From positions 1-64,000 of the forward strand of contig NZ_CALUWO010000008.1 in assembly GCF_944324505.1 (NCBI RefSeq): a stretch of DNA of 64,000 nucleotides, read 5' to 3'. Position numbers and translations under genes: made by a program. Below are positions 8,631 through 17,719 of the stretch, in pieces (position 1 is the first letter of the stretch; every line of letters starts with the position of its first letter). Source of the stretch: an uncultured Desulfovibrio sp. (lineage in GTDB: Bacteria; Desulfobacterota; Desulfovibrionia; Desulfovibrionales; Desulfovibrionaceae). The notes below the pieces were generated by a model. That model had not been told where the DNA came from. It ran no database searches and was given only the letters and a program-made list of their open reading frames with translations.

Positions 8631-10253
8631 ATGGCAAAATTGCCTACGCCACACGAACTCATGGCCAGCCGCAAGGACTTTCCCGCAGGCAGCTGGCTGG
8701 ATGTGAAGCCGGAATTTGCGCCGGGCAGCTTCTGCTACCCGGCCAAGGTCGAAACCATGGAACGCCTGCACATGCCCCATCCGCATGAGTGGGATCCCGC
8801 GGCCGAAGACTGGAACCTGCCCGACAACTGGGAAGAAATCCTGTGCGACGCCTTTGAGGACCGCCTGCAGAAGCACCGCTCCCTCAAGCTGTTCATGGAC
8901 ATCTGCGTGCGCTGCGGTGCCTGTGCCGACAAGTGCCACTTCTTCCTGGGCACCAACGATCCCAAGAACATGCCCGTGCTGCGTGCCGAGCTGCTGCGCT
9001 CGCTGTACCGCCGCGACTACACCATGGTGGGCAAGCTGCTGGGCAAGCGCGTCGGCGCCCGCGGCTGGGACAAGAACGTGGTCAAGGAGCTGTTCTACTA
9101 CGCCTACCAGTGCACCGAATGCCGCCGCTGCTCCCTGTTCTGCCCCTACGGTATCGACACGGCCGAAATCACGGCCATCGTGCGCGAACTGCTGCATGAA
9201 GTGGGCCTGGGCACGCACTGGATCATGGACCCGGTGAAAAACTGCTCCTTCACGGGCAACCACCTGGGCATCCAGCCCCATTCCTTTGTGGAAATCGTGG
9301 AAATGCTGGCCGATGACTGCGAAACCATCACCGGCATCCGTCCCAAGACGCCCTTTAACGAAAAGGGTCACGAAATCCTCTTCATCACGCCCTCCGGTGA
9401 CGTCTTTGCCGAACCCGGCATCTATACGTTCATGGGCTACCTCCTGCTCTTCCATGAGCTGGACCTGGACTACACCTTCTCCACCTACGCCTCGGAAGGC
9501 GGCAACTTCGGTTCCTTCGTGTCCTTCAACATGGCCAAGAAGCTGAACGCCAAGATGTACGCCGAAGCCGAGCGCCTGGGGGTCAAGTGGATCCTGGGCG
9601 GCGAATGCGGCCACATGTGGCGCGTCATCAACCAGTACATGGCCACCTACAACGGCCCGGCCCCGTCCTGCATGATGGATGTGCCCACCTCGCCCATCAC
9701 CGGCACCCGCTTTGAAAACGCCGCTGCCACCAAGATGGTGCACATTGCGGAGTTCACGGCTGACCTCATCAAGCACAACAAGCTCAATCTGGATCCCAGC
9801 CGCAACGACCACATCATCACCACCTTCCATGACTCGTGCAACCCCGCCCGCGCCATGGGCCTGCTGGAGGAACCCCGCTATATCCTCAAGGCGGTGTGCA
9901 ACAACTTCGTGGAAATGCCCGAAAACACCATCCGCGAGCAGACCTTCTGCTGCGGCTCCGGTTCCGGCCTGAACACCGAAGAAATCATGGAGCTGCGCAT
10001 GCGCGCCGGCATGCCCCGCGGCAACGCCCTGCGCTATGTGCAGCAGAAGTACAATGTGAATCATATGGCCTGCGTCTGCGCCATCGACCGCGCGACCCTG
10101 ACGCCCCTTGCCAACTACTGGGCACCGGGCGTGACGGTCAGCGGCCTGCATGAACTGGTGGCCAACGCCCTCGTCATGAAGGGCGAACAGAAGCGCACCA
10201 TGGACCTGCGCCAGGAAGACCTGCCCAATGTGGACCCTGATGAAGAGGACTAA
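8631..10253 (+). CDS. dsrK: DsrK, HdrD-like iron-sulfur catalytic subunit
   Basis: A 540-residue cytoplasm-facing iron-sulfur protein related to heterodisulfide reductase HdrD. It is thought to reduce the DsrC disulfide/trisulfide. Two [4Fe-4S] motifs are seen: Cys92, 95, 98, 102 (CVRCGACADKC) and Cys161, 164, 167, 171 (CTECRRCSLFC). Two CCG-type regions follow: FHDSCNPARAMG, and CCGSGSGLN near residue 443, the site of the unusual catalytic cluster. The RBS is AAGGAG. Length and order match the family. Confidence 0.97.
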   Translation: MAKLPTPHELMASRKDFPAGSWLDVKPEFAPGSFCYPAKVETMERLHMPHPHEWDPAAEDWNLPDNWEEILCDAFEDRLQKHRSLKLFMDICVRCGACADKCHFFLGTNDPKNMPVLRAELLRSLYRRDYTMVGKLLGKRVGARGWDKNVVKELFYYAYQCTECRRCSLFCPYGIDTAEITAIVRELLHEVGLGTHWIMDPVKNCSFTGNHLGIQPHSFVEIVEMLADDCETITGIRPKTPFNEKGHEILFITPSGDVFAEPGIYTFMGYLLLFHELDLDYTFSTYASEGGNFGSFVSFNMAKKLNAKMYAEAERLGVKWILGGECGHMWRVINQYMATYNGPAPSCMMDVPTSPITGTRFENAAATKMVHIAEFTADLIKHNKLNLDPSRNDHIITTFHDSCNPARAMGLLEEPRYILKAVCNNFVEMPENTIREQTFCCGSGSGLNTEEIMELRMRAGMPRGNALRYVQQKYNVNHMACVCAIDRATLTPLANYWAPGVTVSGLHELVANALVMKGEQKRTMDLRQEDLPNVDPDEED

Positions 10254-10256
10254 TCC

Positions 10257-10640
10257 ATGATGTACAACTCCAAAGCAGTCATTATCGGCGCCGTGATCTT
10301 TGCGGTGCTGTTCAGCATGCCGTTCTGGCTTAACCTGGGTGCGGACGACTACAAGCGTCCGGGTGTGACCCTGCCCCAGAACGAAAAGGAATGTGTGGAG
10401 CCGGTGGAATACATGCGCGCCGAACACATGAACCTCCTCAATCAGTGGCGGGATCAGGCCCTGCGCAACGAAAATCGCGTCTACAAGTCGTCCACCGGCA
10501 AGGAATGGACCATCAGCCTGCAGAATACCTGCCTGAAGTGCCATAACGACTATGCGGGTTTCTGCGAAAAGTGCCATATCTCCAACAGTGTGTATCCCTA
10601 CTGCTGGACCTGCCACATCGCTCCCGAGGGGAAGAAGTAA
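10257..10640 (+). CDS. dsrJ: DsrJ, membrane-anchored triheme cytochrome c
   Basis: A 127-residue periplasmic cytochrome c with an uncleaved N-terminal anchor (AVIIGAVIFAVLFSMPFW). Three CXXCH heme sites are packed in the C-terminal third: CLKCH, CEKCH and CWTCH. The family is known for one heme with an unusual His/Cys axial pair; which Cys serves here cannot be assigned by eye. Two adjacent ATGs give equal start choices. The stop codon overlaps the dsrO start. Confidence 0.96.
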   Translation: MMYNSKAVIIGAVIFAVLFSMPFWLNLGADDYKRPGVTLPQNEKECVEPVEYMRAEHMNLLNQWRDQALRNENRVYKSSTGKEWTISLQNTCLKCHNDYAGFCEKCHISNSVYPYCWTCHIAPEGKK

Positions 10641-11428
10641 TGAACAAGAGCAGAAGAAGCTTTCTTAAAGTGGCAGGCCTTTCGGCCTTTGCCCTGAGCG
10701 GTGGTGTGGCTGCGCTTTCGTCCAATGCGCAGGCTGCCGCCATCATGCCCGGAAGCAGCTATACGCGCGGAGCCAACGCCCTGCATGCCAAGCGCTGGGC
10801 CATGGTCATTGACACCCGCGCCTTCAAGAGCGCCGACGACTACACGCCGCTCATCGAAGCCTGCCACAAGGCCCACAACGTGCCGAGCATCAAGGGGCAC
10901 CAGGAAATCAAGTGGTTCTGGCTGGACACCTTTGATCACGCCTTCCCGGATGATCTCAACGAGCACCTGACCGCCAAGGTCAAGGACCGCATATTCCCGC
11001 TGCTGTGCAACCACTGCACCAATCCGCCCTGTGTGCGCGTGTGCCCCACGCAGGCGACCTATCAGATGGCAGACGGCATTGTGGCCATGGACTACCATCG
11101 CTGCATCGGCTGCCGTTTCTGCATGGCCGGCTGCCCCTTTGGCGCCCGTTCCTTCAACTTCATGGATCCTCGCAAGCATCTGCCCAAGGAAATGCCCAAT
11201 CCCACCTTCCCCACCCGCATGCAGGGTGTGGTGGAAAAGTGCACCTTCTGTGCCGAGCGTCTGGCGCAGGGTCTCATGCCTGCCTGCGTGGAAGCGGCGG
11301 GGGGACGCATTCTCTTCGGTGACCTGGACGATCCCAACTCCGATGTGCGCCGCGCCCTGGCCGAAAACTACAGCATTCGCCGCAAGCCGAACCTCGGCAC
11401 GCAGCCCGGCGTGTACTACCTCATCTAG
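10640..11428 (+). CDS. dsrO: DsrO, Tat-exported periplasmic ferredoxin-like subunit
   Basis: A 262-residue protein exported by the twin-arginine route: the N terminus is MNKSRRSFLKVAGLSAFAL, with the Tat motif SRRSFLK. Several [4Fe-4S] clusters of the HybA/DmsB type are indicated by CNHCTNPPCVRVCP, CIGCRFCMAGCP and CTFCAE...C. It passes electrons between DsrJ and DsrP on the periplasmic side. The start was placed at the ATG that overlaps the dsrJ stop (TAATG), with GAGGGGAAG upstream; this gives an intact Tat signal. Confidence 0.96.
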   Translation: MNKSRRSFLKVAGLSAFALSGGVAALSSNAQAAAIMPGSSYTRGANALHAKRWAMVIDTRAFKSADDYTPLIEACHKAHNVPSIKGHQEIKWFWLDTFDHAFPDDLNEHLTAKVKDRIFPLLCNHCTNPPCVRVCPTQATYQMADGIVAMDYHRCIGCRFCMAGCPFGARSFNFMDPRKHLPKEMPNPTFPTRMQGVVEKCTFCAERLAQGLMPACVEAAGGRILFGDLDDPNSDVRRALAENYSIRRKPNLGTQPGVYYLI

Positions 11429-11440
11429 GGAGAACAGGTT

Positions 11441-12607
11441 ATGCTTGAAAAAGTGCTTACCGGTCCAAAGACCTTCTATCTGTGGCTGCTCTTCCTGGTC
11501 TGCGTGATCGCGGCCTGCGGTCTCGTCTACCTGCAGCAGCTGCAGCAGGGCCTCACCATCACCGGCATGAGCCGCGATGTTTCCTGGGGTCTGTATATCT
11601 CGCAGTTCACCTACTTCGTGGGCGTGGCGGCCTCGGCCGTCATGCTCGTGCTGCCCGCCTACTTCCATCACTACAAGAAGTTCAAGCGCATGATCATCTT
11701 TGGTGAGTTCATGGCCATTGCGGCCGTGTGCATGTGCTCGCTCTTCATCGTGGTGGACCTGGGCCAGCCCCAGCGCATGCTCAACGTCATGCTGCATCCC
11801 ACGCCCAATTCCATCATGTTCTATGACATGATGGTGCTCATCGGCTACCTGACCCTCAATGCCATCATCGGCTGGGTCACCCTGGAAGCCGAGCGCCTGG
11901 ATGTGGAACCGCCCAAGTGGATCAAGCCCCTCATCTACCTGTCCATCATCTGGGCCTTCTCCATCCACACCGTGACCGCCTTCCTGTACGCCGGCATTCC
12001 CGGCCGCCACTACTGGCTCACCGCCATCATGGCTGCCCGCTTTCTGTCCTCGGCGTTCTGCTCCGGTCCCGCCATCCTGCTGCTGCTGCTCTTTGTGGTT
12101 CGCCGCCTCACCGGCTTTGATCCCGGCCGCGACGCCATCAAGACCCTGACCACCATCATCACGTATGCCATGTGCATCAACGTGTTCTTCTACCTGCTGG
12201 AAATCTTCACGGCCTTCTATTCCGGCATTCCCGGTCACCAGCATCCCATCACCTTCCTGTTCGGCGGACACGCCGGGCATCTGACCTGGGTGAGCAGCTG
12301 GATGTGGGCCGCCGTCATCATGGCCTTCGGCTCCCTGATCATCCTCATTCCGCCGACGTGGCGCACCGGGCCGCTGCTGCCCCTGGCGCTCGTCATGCTG
12401 GTGGTTGCCAGCTGGATCGACAAGGGCCTCGGCCTGCTCATCGGCGGTTTCACGCCCAATATGTTTGAAACCATCACCGACTACGCTCCCACCTGCATGG
12501 AAATTTCCGTGGCCGTCGGCGTTTACGCCATCGGCGCGCTGGTCCTTTCCCTGCTGTGGAAGATCGCCCTCAGCGTGAAGAGGGAAGTGGGCAACTTCTG
12601 CGACTAG
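11441..12607 (+). CDS. dsrP: DsrP, NrfD/PsrC-type quinone-interacting membrane subunit
   Basis: A 388-residue integral membrane protein with nine to ten helices. Typical NrfD-family features include SRDVSWGLYISQFTYFVGVA near the N terminus and SIHTVTAFLYAGIPGRHYW in the middle. With DsrO it forms the second quinone-reactive module of the complex. It is the last gene of the operon and is followed after 22 bases by a strong terminator. Confidence 0.96.
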   Translation: MLEKVLTGPKTFYLWLLFLVCVIAACGLVYLQQLQQGLTITGMSRDVSWGLYISQFTYFVGVAASAVMLVLPAYFHHYKKFKRMIIFGEFMAIAAVCMCSLFIVVDLGQPQRMLNVMLHPTPNSIMFYDMMVLIGYLTLNAIIGWVTLEAERLDVEPPKWIKPLIYLSIIWAFSIHTVTAFLYAGIPGRHYWLTAIMAARFLSSAFCSGPAILLLLLFVVRRLTGFDPGRDAIKTLTTIITYAMCINVFFYLLEIFTAFYSGIPGHQHPITFLFGGHAGHLTWVSSWMWAAVIMAFGSLIILIPPTWRTGPLLPLALVMLVVASWIDKGLGLLIGGFTPNMFETITDYAPTCMEISVAVGVYAIGALVLSLLWKIALSVKREVGNFCD

Positions 12608-12629
12608 CAGATATCCCGCGGCTTCAGGA

Positions 12630-12659
12630 GGCCCCGCGCCATGGCGCGGGGCCTTTTTT
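12630..12659 (+). terminator. Intrinsic terminator of the dsr operon
   Basis: GGCCCCGCGCCA/TGGCGCGGGGCC forms a perfect 12-bp palindromic stem followed by TTTTTT, 22 bases after the dsrP stop. Confidence 0.93.
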
Positions 12660-12702
12660 CATGCCTGCCGGCCTGAGCATCAGCGCTGTCCGGGCATTTC
12701 CG

Positions 12703-12731
12703 TTGCGGGCCGCCGGCATCTTGCGTATACT
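12703..12731 (+). promoter_or_regulatory. Putative promoter of the HD protein-rlmN unit
   Basis: TTGCGG, a 17-base spacer and TATACT (5 of 6), 82 bases before the HD-domain gene and just after the dsr terminator. The -35 box is weak (3 of 6). Confidence 0.45.
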
Positions 12732-12812
12732 GGAGCGCGCGGGCAAAGCCGCACCCCCTGCCCGCATGCCGCAGGTCCGCTGCACACGGCCTGCCCCAAA
12801 CAGGAGACTATC

Positions 12813-14141
12813 ATGCACGAGGCGCTCAAAGTAGCCATATCCGTCTGTAAAACCATGCTGCGCAACGGTTACGATGCGCATGTCATCAACGCCCCCCTGC
12901 AACAGCAGCTGCTGGAAAAGGGCGGTAGCCCGGCTGTGGATATCGCCTGCGAACCGGACGTGGACGTTCTGTCCAAGCTCTTTCCGGCCCTGAGCCGGGT
13001 GGACGAGGGACCGCTGCTGGCCCAGCTGGTGGAAGAGGGCGTGACCCTGCGCTTCTACCCCCTGGTGGTGGAGGATGCCAGTCATCCCGAATTGTCCCTC
13101 ATGCGCATCTCGCCCACCATGGTGGCCCGCCTGGACCCCAAAGACCGCCAGAACCTGAGCCTTGCCGGCTGTGTCGTGCCGGAAAACACGGACATCTATG
13201 CCGGCTTTGCCGAAGTCAAGTCCGGTCCCATCCGTCTCTGCGGCCTGCCGGACGAAACCCTGCGCCGCAACTACCTGCTGGCCATCCGTGCCCTGCGCTT
13301 TGCCGCCAATTTTGATCTGCCCATCGAGGCCAATACCTGGCTGGCCATTGTGCGCAGCGCCTCGCGCGTGCTGGACTATGTGCCTGCCGCCGACATCATG
13401 AACGAATGGCGCCAGGTGACCCCCACGGCCATGTACCGCTTTGTGCGCCTGCTCTACGATGCCCAGATTCTCCAGGGCCTCATTCCCGAAGTGGCCTCCC
13501 TCAATGCCATCCGCGAGCGCAACCACAATACCGGCGAAGAGGAATCCATTTTCGAGCATACCCTGGCCTGCATGAAGTTCTACCCTGAAAAGGACTTTCA
13601 CTACGACTGGCTGGGGACCCTGTCCATGCTCTTTCATGACGTGGGCAAACTCTTCACCGGCGAGAACATCGACGGGGAGATGAGCTTCTACCAGCACCAC
13701 CGCGTGGGCGCCAAGGTGACGCGCAAGATACTGCGCCGCCTGCATTTCACCACCGAGGATATTGACCTGCTCTGCCATCTGGTGCGCTACCACATGCGCT
13801 TTCACTTCATGATGACCGACCGGGGCATCCGGCGTTTCAAGGCGCTGGACGAATACCCCCGCCTCATTGCCATGGCCCGGGCTGACGTGCAGGCCCGCGA
13901 CGGCAACTTCACCTCCTTCAATCACAATATGAAGTATCTGGAGCGCGCCGAAACCCCGGAACAGATGCTGGAACCGCTGCTCAACGGCAATGAAATCATG
14001 AACGAGACCCACCTGGCTCCCGGTCCTCTGGTGGGCGACATCCGCGAAGCCCTGCTGCAGGCCCAGATTGCCGGCGAAGTGACCGATACGGCTTCGGCCA
14101 TCCGCTTTGTGCGCGCCTATGCCACCCGCCTGAGCTGCTAG
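12813..14141 (+). CDS. HD-domain phosphohydrolase with degenerate CCA-adding-enzyme-like head
   Basis: A 442-residue protein laid out like tRNA nucleotidyltransferases/poly(A) polymerases: head, neck, then an HD domain. The HD part looks active: EHTLACMKF, then LFHDVGK with His275-Asp276. The head has lost its catalytic signatures. The usual GG and RD near the N terminus are replaced (NGYDAHVINAPLQQQLL), and the first Asp of the DxD pair is Ala41 (AVDIAC). It is therefore probably a phosphohydrolase or RNA-binding protein and not a CCA-adding enzyme. AGGAG lies before the start. It is followed two bases later by rlmN. Confidence 0.75.
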   Translation: MHEALKVAISVCKTMLRNGYDAHVINAPLQQQLLEKGGSPAVDIACEPDVDVLSKLFPALSRVDEGPLLAQLVEEGVTLRFYPLVVEDASHPELSLMRISPTMVARLDPKDRQNLSLAGCVVPENTDIYAGFAEVKSGPIRLCGLPDETLRRNYLLAIRALRFAANFDLPIEANTWLAIVRSASRVLDYVPAADIMNEWRQVTPTAMYRFVRLLYDAQILQGLIPEVASLNAIRERNHNTGEEESIFEHTLACMKFYPEKDFHYDWLGTLSMLFHDVGKLFTGENIDGEMSFYQHHRVGAKVTRKILRRLHFTTEDIDLLCHLVRYHMRFHFMMTDRGIRRFKALDEYPRLIAMARADVQARDGNFTSFNHNMKYLERAETPEQMLEPLLNGNEIMNETHLAPGPLVGDIREALLQAQIAGEVTDTASAIRFVRAYATRLSC

Positions 14142-14143
14142 GC

Positions 14144-15214
14144 ATGGTCAACCTGCTCAACTTCACCCTTCCCGAGCTGACGGACTGGATGCAGGCGGAA
14201 TGCGGCGAACCCCGCTTCCGCGCTGTCCAGGTCTGGCAGTGGCTGTGGCAGCGCATGGCCCGCAGCTTTGACGAAATGACCAATGTGTCCAAGGCCTGCC
14301 GTGCCCGTCTGGCGCAATGCGCTGAAATCCGCTGGCCTGAGGTTTCCCGCGTGCAGGAAAGCCGCGACGGCACCACCAAGTTCCTGCTGCGGCTGGACGA
14401 TGGCGCCGAAGTGGAAACGGTGCTCATTCCGTCCGACTCCCGCGATGGCGTGCGCCGCTGGACCCAGTGCCTTTCCTCGCAGGTGGGCTGCGCCATGGGC
14501 TGCACCTTTTGCAGCACCGGCACCATGGGCTTTGAACGCAATATGACCATGGGGGAAATTCTGGGCCAGATTCTGGTGGCGCGCGCCCATCTGGGCGACA
14601 CGCGCCCGGACTGGCCCGTGCTGCGCAACCTGGTCTTCATGGGCATGGGCGAACCCCTGCTCAACCTGAATGAGGTCATGCGCGCCCTGCGCAGCCTCAA
14701 TGACGACAGGGGCCTCAATTTCTCGCCGCGCCGCATCACGGTATCCACCTGCGGCATCCAAAAGGGTCTGCGCGAGCTGGGCGAAAGCGGGCTGGCCTTT
14801 CTGGCCGTCTCCCTGCATGCGCCCACACAGGAGCTGCGGGCGCGCATCATGCCGCGCGCCGCGCGCTGGCCCCTGGACGAGCTGCTGGCGGCCCTCAAAT
14901 CCTATCCCCTCAAGACGCGGGAACGCATCACCTTTGAATATCTGCTGCTGGGCGGCGTCAACGATGGTCCGGAGCAGGCCCGCGAGCTGGCCCGCCTGGT
15001 CAGCGCCATCAAGGGCAAGCTCAACCTCATTGTCTACAATCCCTCGGAGGGAGACCCCTACGAGGCCCCCACGCCGGAGCGGGTCCTGGCTTTTGAAAAA
15101 ATGCTCTGGGACCGTCACATCACGGCCATTGTCCGCAAATCCAAGGGACAGGACATCAAGGCAGCCTGCGGGCAGCTCAAGGCCCAGCAGCAGCGCCTGC
15201 ACCAGACACACTGA
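14144..15214 (+). CDS. rlmN: Dual-specificity 23S rRNA/tRNA adenine-C2 methyltransferase RlmN
   Basis: A 356-residue radical-SAM enzyme that makes 2-methyladenosine at A2503 of 23S rRNA and in some tRNAs. The cluster motif CAMGCTFC (Cys116, 120, 123) and the following GTMGFERNMTMGEI are diagnostic. NLVFMGMGEPLLN and the C-terminal QDIKAACGQL with the catalytic Cys are also present. It is coupled to the HD-domain gene and ends before a good terminator. Confidence 0.97.
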   Translation: MVNLLNFTLPELTDWMQAECGEPRFRAVQVWQWLWQRMARSFDEMTNVSKACRARLAQCAEIRWPEVSRVQESRDGTTKFLLRLDDGAEVETVLIPSDSRDGVRRWTQCLSSQVGCAMGCTFCSTGTMGFERNMTMGEILGQILVARAHLGDTRPDWPVLRNLVFMGMGEPLLNLNEVMRALRSLNDDRGLNFSPRRITVSTCGIQKGLRELGESGLAFLAVSLHAPTQELRARIMPRAARWPLDELLAALKSYPLKTRERITFEYLLLGGVNDGPEQARELARLVSAIKGKLNLIVYNPSEGDPYEAPTPERVLAFEKMLWDRHITAIVRKSKGQDIKAACGQLKAQQQRLHQTH

Positions 15215-15259
15215 AAACGGCGAAGGGAAGAACGAATCTTCCCCCCGCCGCGTCATGTC

Positions 15260-15288
15260 CGCCGTGCCCGTGCACGGCGTTTTTTTTT
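15260..15288 (+). terminator. Intrinsic terminator of rlmN
   Basis: CGCCGTGC, loop CCGT, GCACGGCG, then nine T residues, 45 bases after the rlmN stop. Confidence 0.9.
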
Positions 15289-15410
15289 GCGTAGAGCACC
15301 TCGTGTACTACCCCGCTCCGCCCGCAGCGCATCGCTGCAGACAGCCCCGCACGGGATCGCCTTCCCCGCGCGGCAACAGCCTGCCCGGCAGATGCCCACG
15401 CGCCCGTGCC

Positions 15411-16826
15411 CTATGTCCGGGCAGCCGGCGGCGTTTCGCGCTCAAAGGGCGGCGGCGGACGCCAGCGCCAGAACAGGGCCAGCAGAGGCAGCAGGCCGGC
15501 CAGTTCGGCCACTTCCCGCGGTACCAGCGGGCCAAGTCCCCACCACAGTCCCACGGACAGCGCAATGGTCAGCAGCATAAGCCCCCACTGCGGCAGGGAC
15601 ATGGGCCGGGCCACGGCCTGAAAATACCCCACCGTAAGAATGGCCACCCAGACCTTGGTGATGGTCAGCGTCAGGGCTGCCCCTTCCAGGGGCTGCCACG
15701 GAATGAGGGTCAGGCAGCAGATGACATTGACCACCAGTCCGCTCAGATAGAAACCCAGCAGCAGCTTGTGCCGGCGCATGCCGATCATGGCATAGGCCGC
15801 CAGATTGTGCAGAAAGGCCGTGGCCAGGCAGGGCGTCAGCAGGCGCTGGGCCGTGGAGGCATCGGCATAGCCCGGCCCGTAGACAAAGGGCAGAAAGCGG
15901 TCACTTTCCACACAGATGAGGAAAATGACCGGCAGGGAGGCCGCCCAGAGCGAGCGTGCCGTCTGGCCGGCCAGACGCCGGAAGGCGTCCCGGTTTTCGC
16001 GCCAGTAGCGGGCCAGCAGCGGAAAAATAACCTTGCCCAGCAGGGCGCTGGAAACCAGTACGGAAAGGCCCTCCACCGTTTCCCAGGCCACGCTGTAGCC
16101 ACCCACGGCCGCATCGGAACCATGCGCCTTGAGAAAGAAGACGTTGATCTTGTTGTAGCACATGGCGCAGCCGGCCATGAGCGTAAAGATGATGCCGCTC
16201 TTCATCTTGCGGGCCAGATCCTTGAGACCTTCCCAGCCCAGACGGCGCAGGGGATTGTGCCCCAGTGCCCTGACGGCAAAAAGGGCGCAGCTGATGGATT
16301 CGATGGGTTTGTAGGCGGCAATGGCCAGCATGGGCAGTTGCAGCAGCACGCAGACAATGCCGTAGCCTATGCCCAGCAGGGCAGAGGGCACACGGATGCG
16401 CATTTCCACATCCTGCCGGCCGCGGGCCTGGCAGAGGGCAAAAAAGGAATCCGTCACCCCGTCCAGACCGAAACCGGCGGCAATGAGCAGGACGATGATC
16501 TGCTGTTCCGGGGGATACGGCAGCACCAGCACCCACGTTACCAGCAGGGCCAGCAGCAGAAAGGCGCTTTTCAGCCAGGTGACCTCGCCCAGCAGGACCA
16601 GGGGCCGGCCATCACGCCGGGCAAAGGACGACAGCAGAAAATCGTTGAGGCCCACGTCTGCCGCGGTCTTCACCAGATAGCCGGCCGCCAGGGCGGTGGC
16701 CAGCTGGCCCATCATGTCCTTGCTGTAGCGGGCCAGCAGGATGGTGAAGATGGTCCACGACAGGTCACGCGTCCATTGCGCGCCCAGAATGTAGCCCAGC
16801 TGGCGGGTAAGGGAGGTGAGCTTCAT
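15411..16826 (-). CDS. Wzx/MATE-like polysaccharide or lipid flippase
   Basis: A 471-residue membrane protein with about twelve hydrophobic segments, of the polysaccharide-transport (MOP) superfamily. It opens MKLTSLTRQLGYILGAQWTRD, and the middle holds a long run of alternating helices. Family members flip lipid-linked sugars or glycolipids across the inner membrane. It starts five bases after the adaptor stop codon and is the last gene of the PKS-TolC-HlyD operon, which suggests it moves the product of this cluster. The exact substrate is unknown. No terminator is seen before the convergent rlmN terminator. Confidence 0.8.
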   Translation of the reverse strand: MKLTSLTRQLGYILGAQWTRDLSWTIFTILLARYSKDMMGQLATALAAGYLVKTAADVGLNDFLLSSFARRDGRPLVLLGEVTWLKSAFLLLALLVTWVLVLPYPPEQQIIVLLIAAGFGLDGVTDSFFALCQARGRQDVEMRIRVPSALLGIGYGIVCVLLQLPMLAIAAYKPIESISCALFAVRALGHNPLRRLGWEGLKDLARKMKSGIIFTLMAGCAMCYNKINVFFLKAHGSDAAVGGYSVAWETVEGLSVLVSSALLGKVIFPLLARYWRENRDAFRRLAGQTARSLWAASLPVIFLICVESDRFLPFVYGPGYADASTAQRLLTPCLATAFLHNLAAYAMIGMRRHKLLLGFYLSGLVVNVICCLTLIPWQPLEGAALTLTITKVWVAILTVGYFQAVARPMSLPQWGLMLLTIALSVGLWWGLGPLVPREVAELAGLLPLLALFWRWRPPPPFERETPPAART

Positions 16827-16831
16827 CCGCC

Positions 16832-17719
16832 CTACTTGCTGAAGCGGACAATGGCCTTGAAGCCGGGCTTGAGTTCAAGCTCGGGATTGGGCACGGTCAG
16901 CTCCACAGAGTAGTAGGAAGGCTGCGAGACACTCATGTCGGACGAGGACCAGGATATTTCGCTCACCGAGGCCTCGAACTCCCGGTCACCCAGGGAGGGA
17001 ATCTGGATGATGGCCTTGTCGCCGACGCCAATGTCGTTGATATCGCTTTCGTAGACCGGCACGGTAATGATGACCGGATCCATCTGCCCCACCTGAATGG
17101 GGGTGGACTGGGCCGCCAGCAGGGAACCGGGATTGAGACCGGCCGCCAGCGACAGGACATAGCCGTCAATGGGCGACGTGAGGATGAGGCTTTGCGGCAG
17201 TTCCTGCTGCGGGTCAAGGGGCTGGCCGAAATAGCCTTCCAGCTCGCGCAGGCGGGCCTGGAAGGTCTTTTCGCTCTTGTCGATGCTCAGCTTGAGCAGC
17301 TCGATGCGCTTGCTCAGGGCATCGCAATTGGCTTCCAGCCGGGACAGGGCCTGATGGGACCCCAGGCCGGAGGCCGCCAGCTGACGGGCCTTGCTGCGCT
17401 GGGCCGACAGATCGGTCAGTTCCTGCTGCAAGTGCAGCATCTCGCCGCGTTCCTTTTCGGTACCGGCCCCCACAATGACCTCGCGCTGCAACACGCGGGC
17501 CGCCTCTTCCTGCAGATGATAGCGCACCAGGGGCGCCCCACGCGTCACCGCAGCGCCAGGCTGCACCAGCACCTCGTCCACAACGCCGTTGAAGGGCACC
17601 GCCACCGGACGGGTTACCGTGGCCACCACCTTGCCCGTAAGACGAATTTCCGCAGCCTGAACAGACTGCACCAGCACCAGTGCCAGCAGAACCGGCAGAA
17701 GGAAAAGGACGTTGCGCAT
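16832..17719 (-). CDS. HlyD/RND-type periplasmic adaptor protein
   Basis: A 295-residue exported protein with a signal peptide ending QSVQA-AE. A split lipoyl (biotinyl-like) motif is visible as NGVVDEVLVQPGAAVTRGAPL, later TSPIDGYVLSLAAGLNPGS. Between them lies a coiled-coil hairpin (about residues 95-160, rich in Leu, Glu, Gln and Arg). A beta-barrel with PVYESDINDIGVGDKAII follows. Such adaptors bridge an inner-membrane pump and an outer-membrane channel. Here the start codon directly abuts the stop codon of the TolC-like gene, but no pump gene is present in the operon. Confidence 0.85.
   Translation of the reverse strand: MRNVLFLLPVLLALVLVQSVQAAEIRLTGKVVATVTRPVAVPFNGVVDEVLVQPGAAVTRGAPLVRYHLQEEAARVLQREVIVGAGTEKERGEMLHLQQELTDLSAQRSKARQLAASGLGSHQALSRLEANCDALSKRIELLKLSIDKSEKTFQARLRELEGYFGQPLDPQQELPQSLILTSPIDGYVLSLAAGLNPGSLLAAQSTPIQVGQMDPVIITVPVYESDINDIGVGDKAIIQIPSLGDREFEASVSEISWSSSDMSVSQPSYYSVELTVPNPELELKPGFKAIVRFSK

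Noticed and set aside
7494..10616. A 1,040-codon minus-strand open frame
   Set aside because: It is antisense to dsrM, dsrK and dsrJ, which have full family motifs. No RBS or domain was found.
14670..16913. A 747-codon plus-strand open frame
   Set aside because: It overlaps rlmN in another frame and the flippase in antisense, with no recognisable domain.
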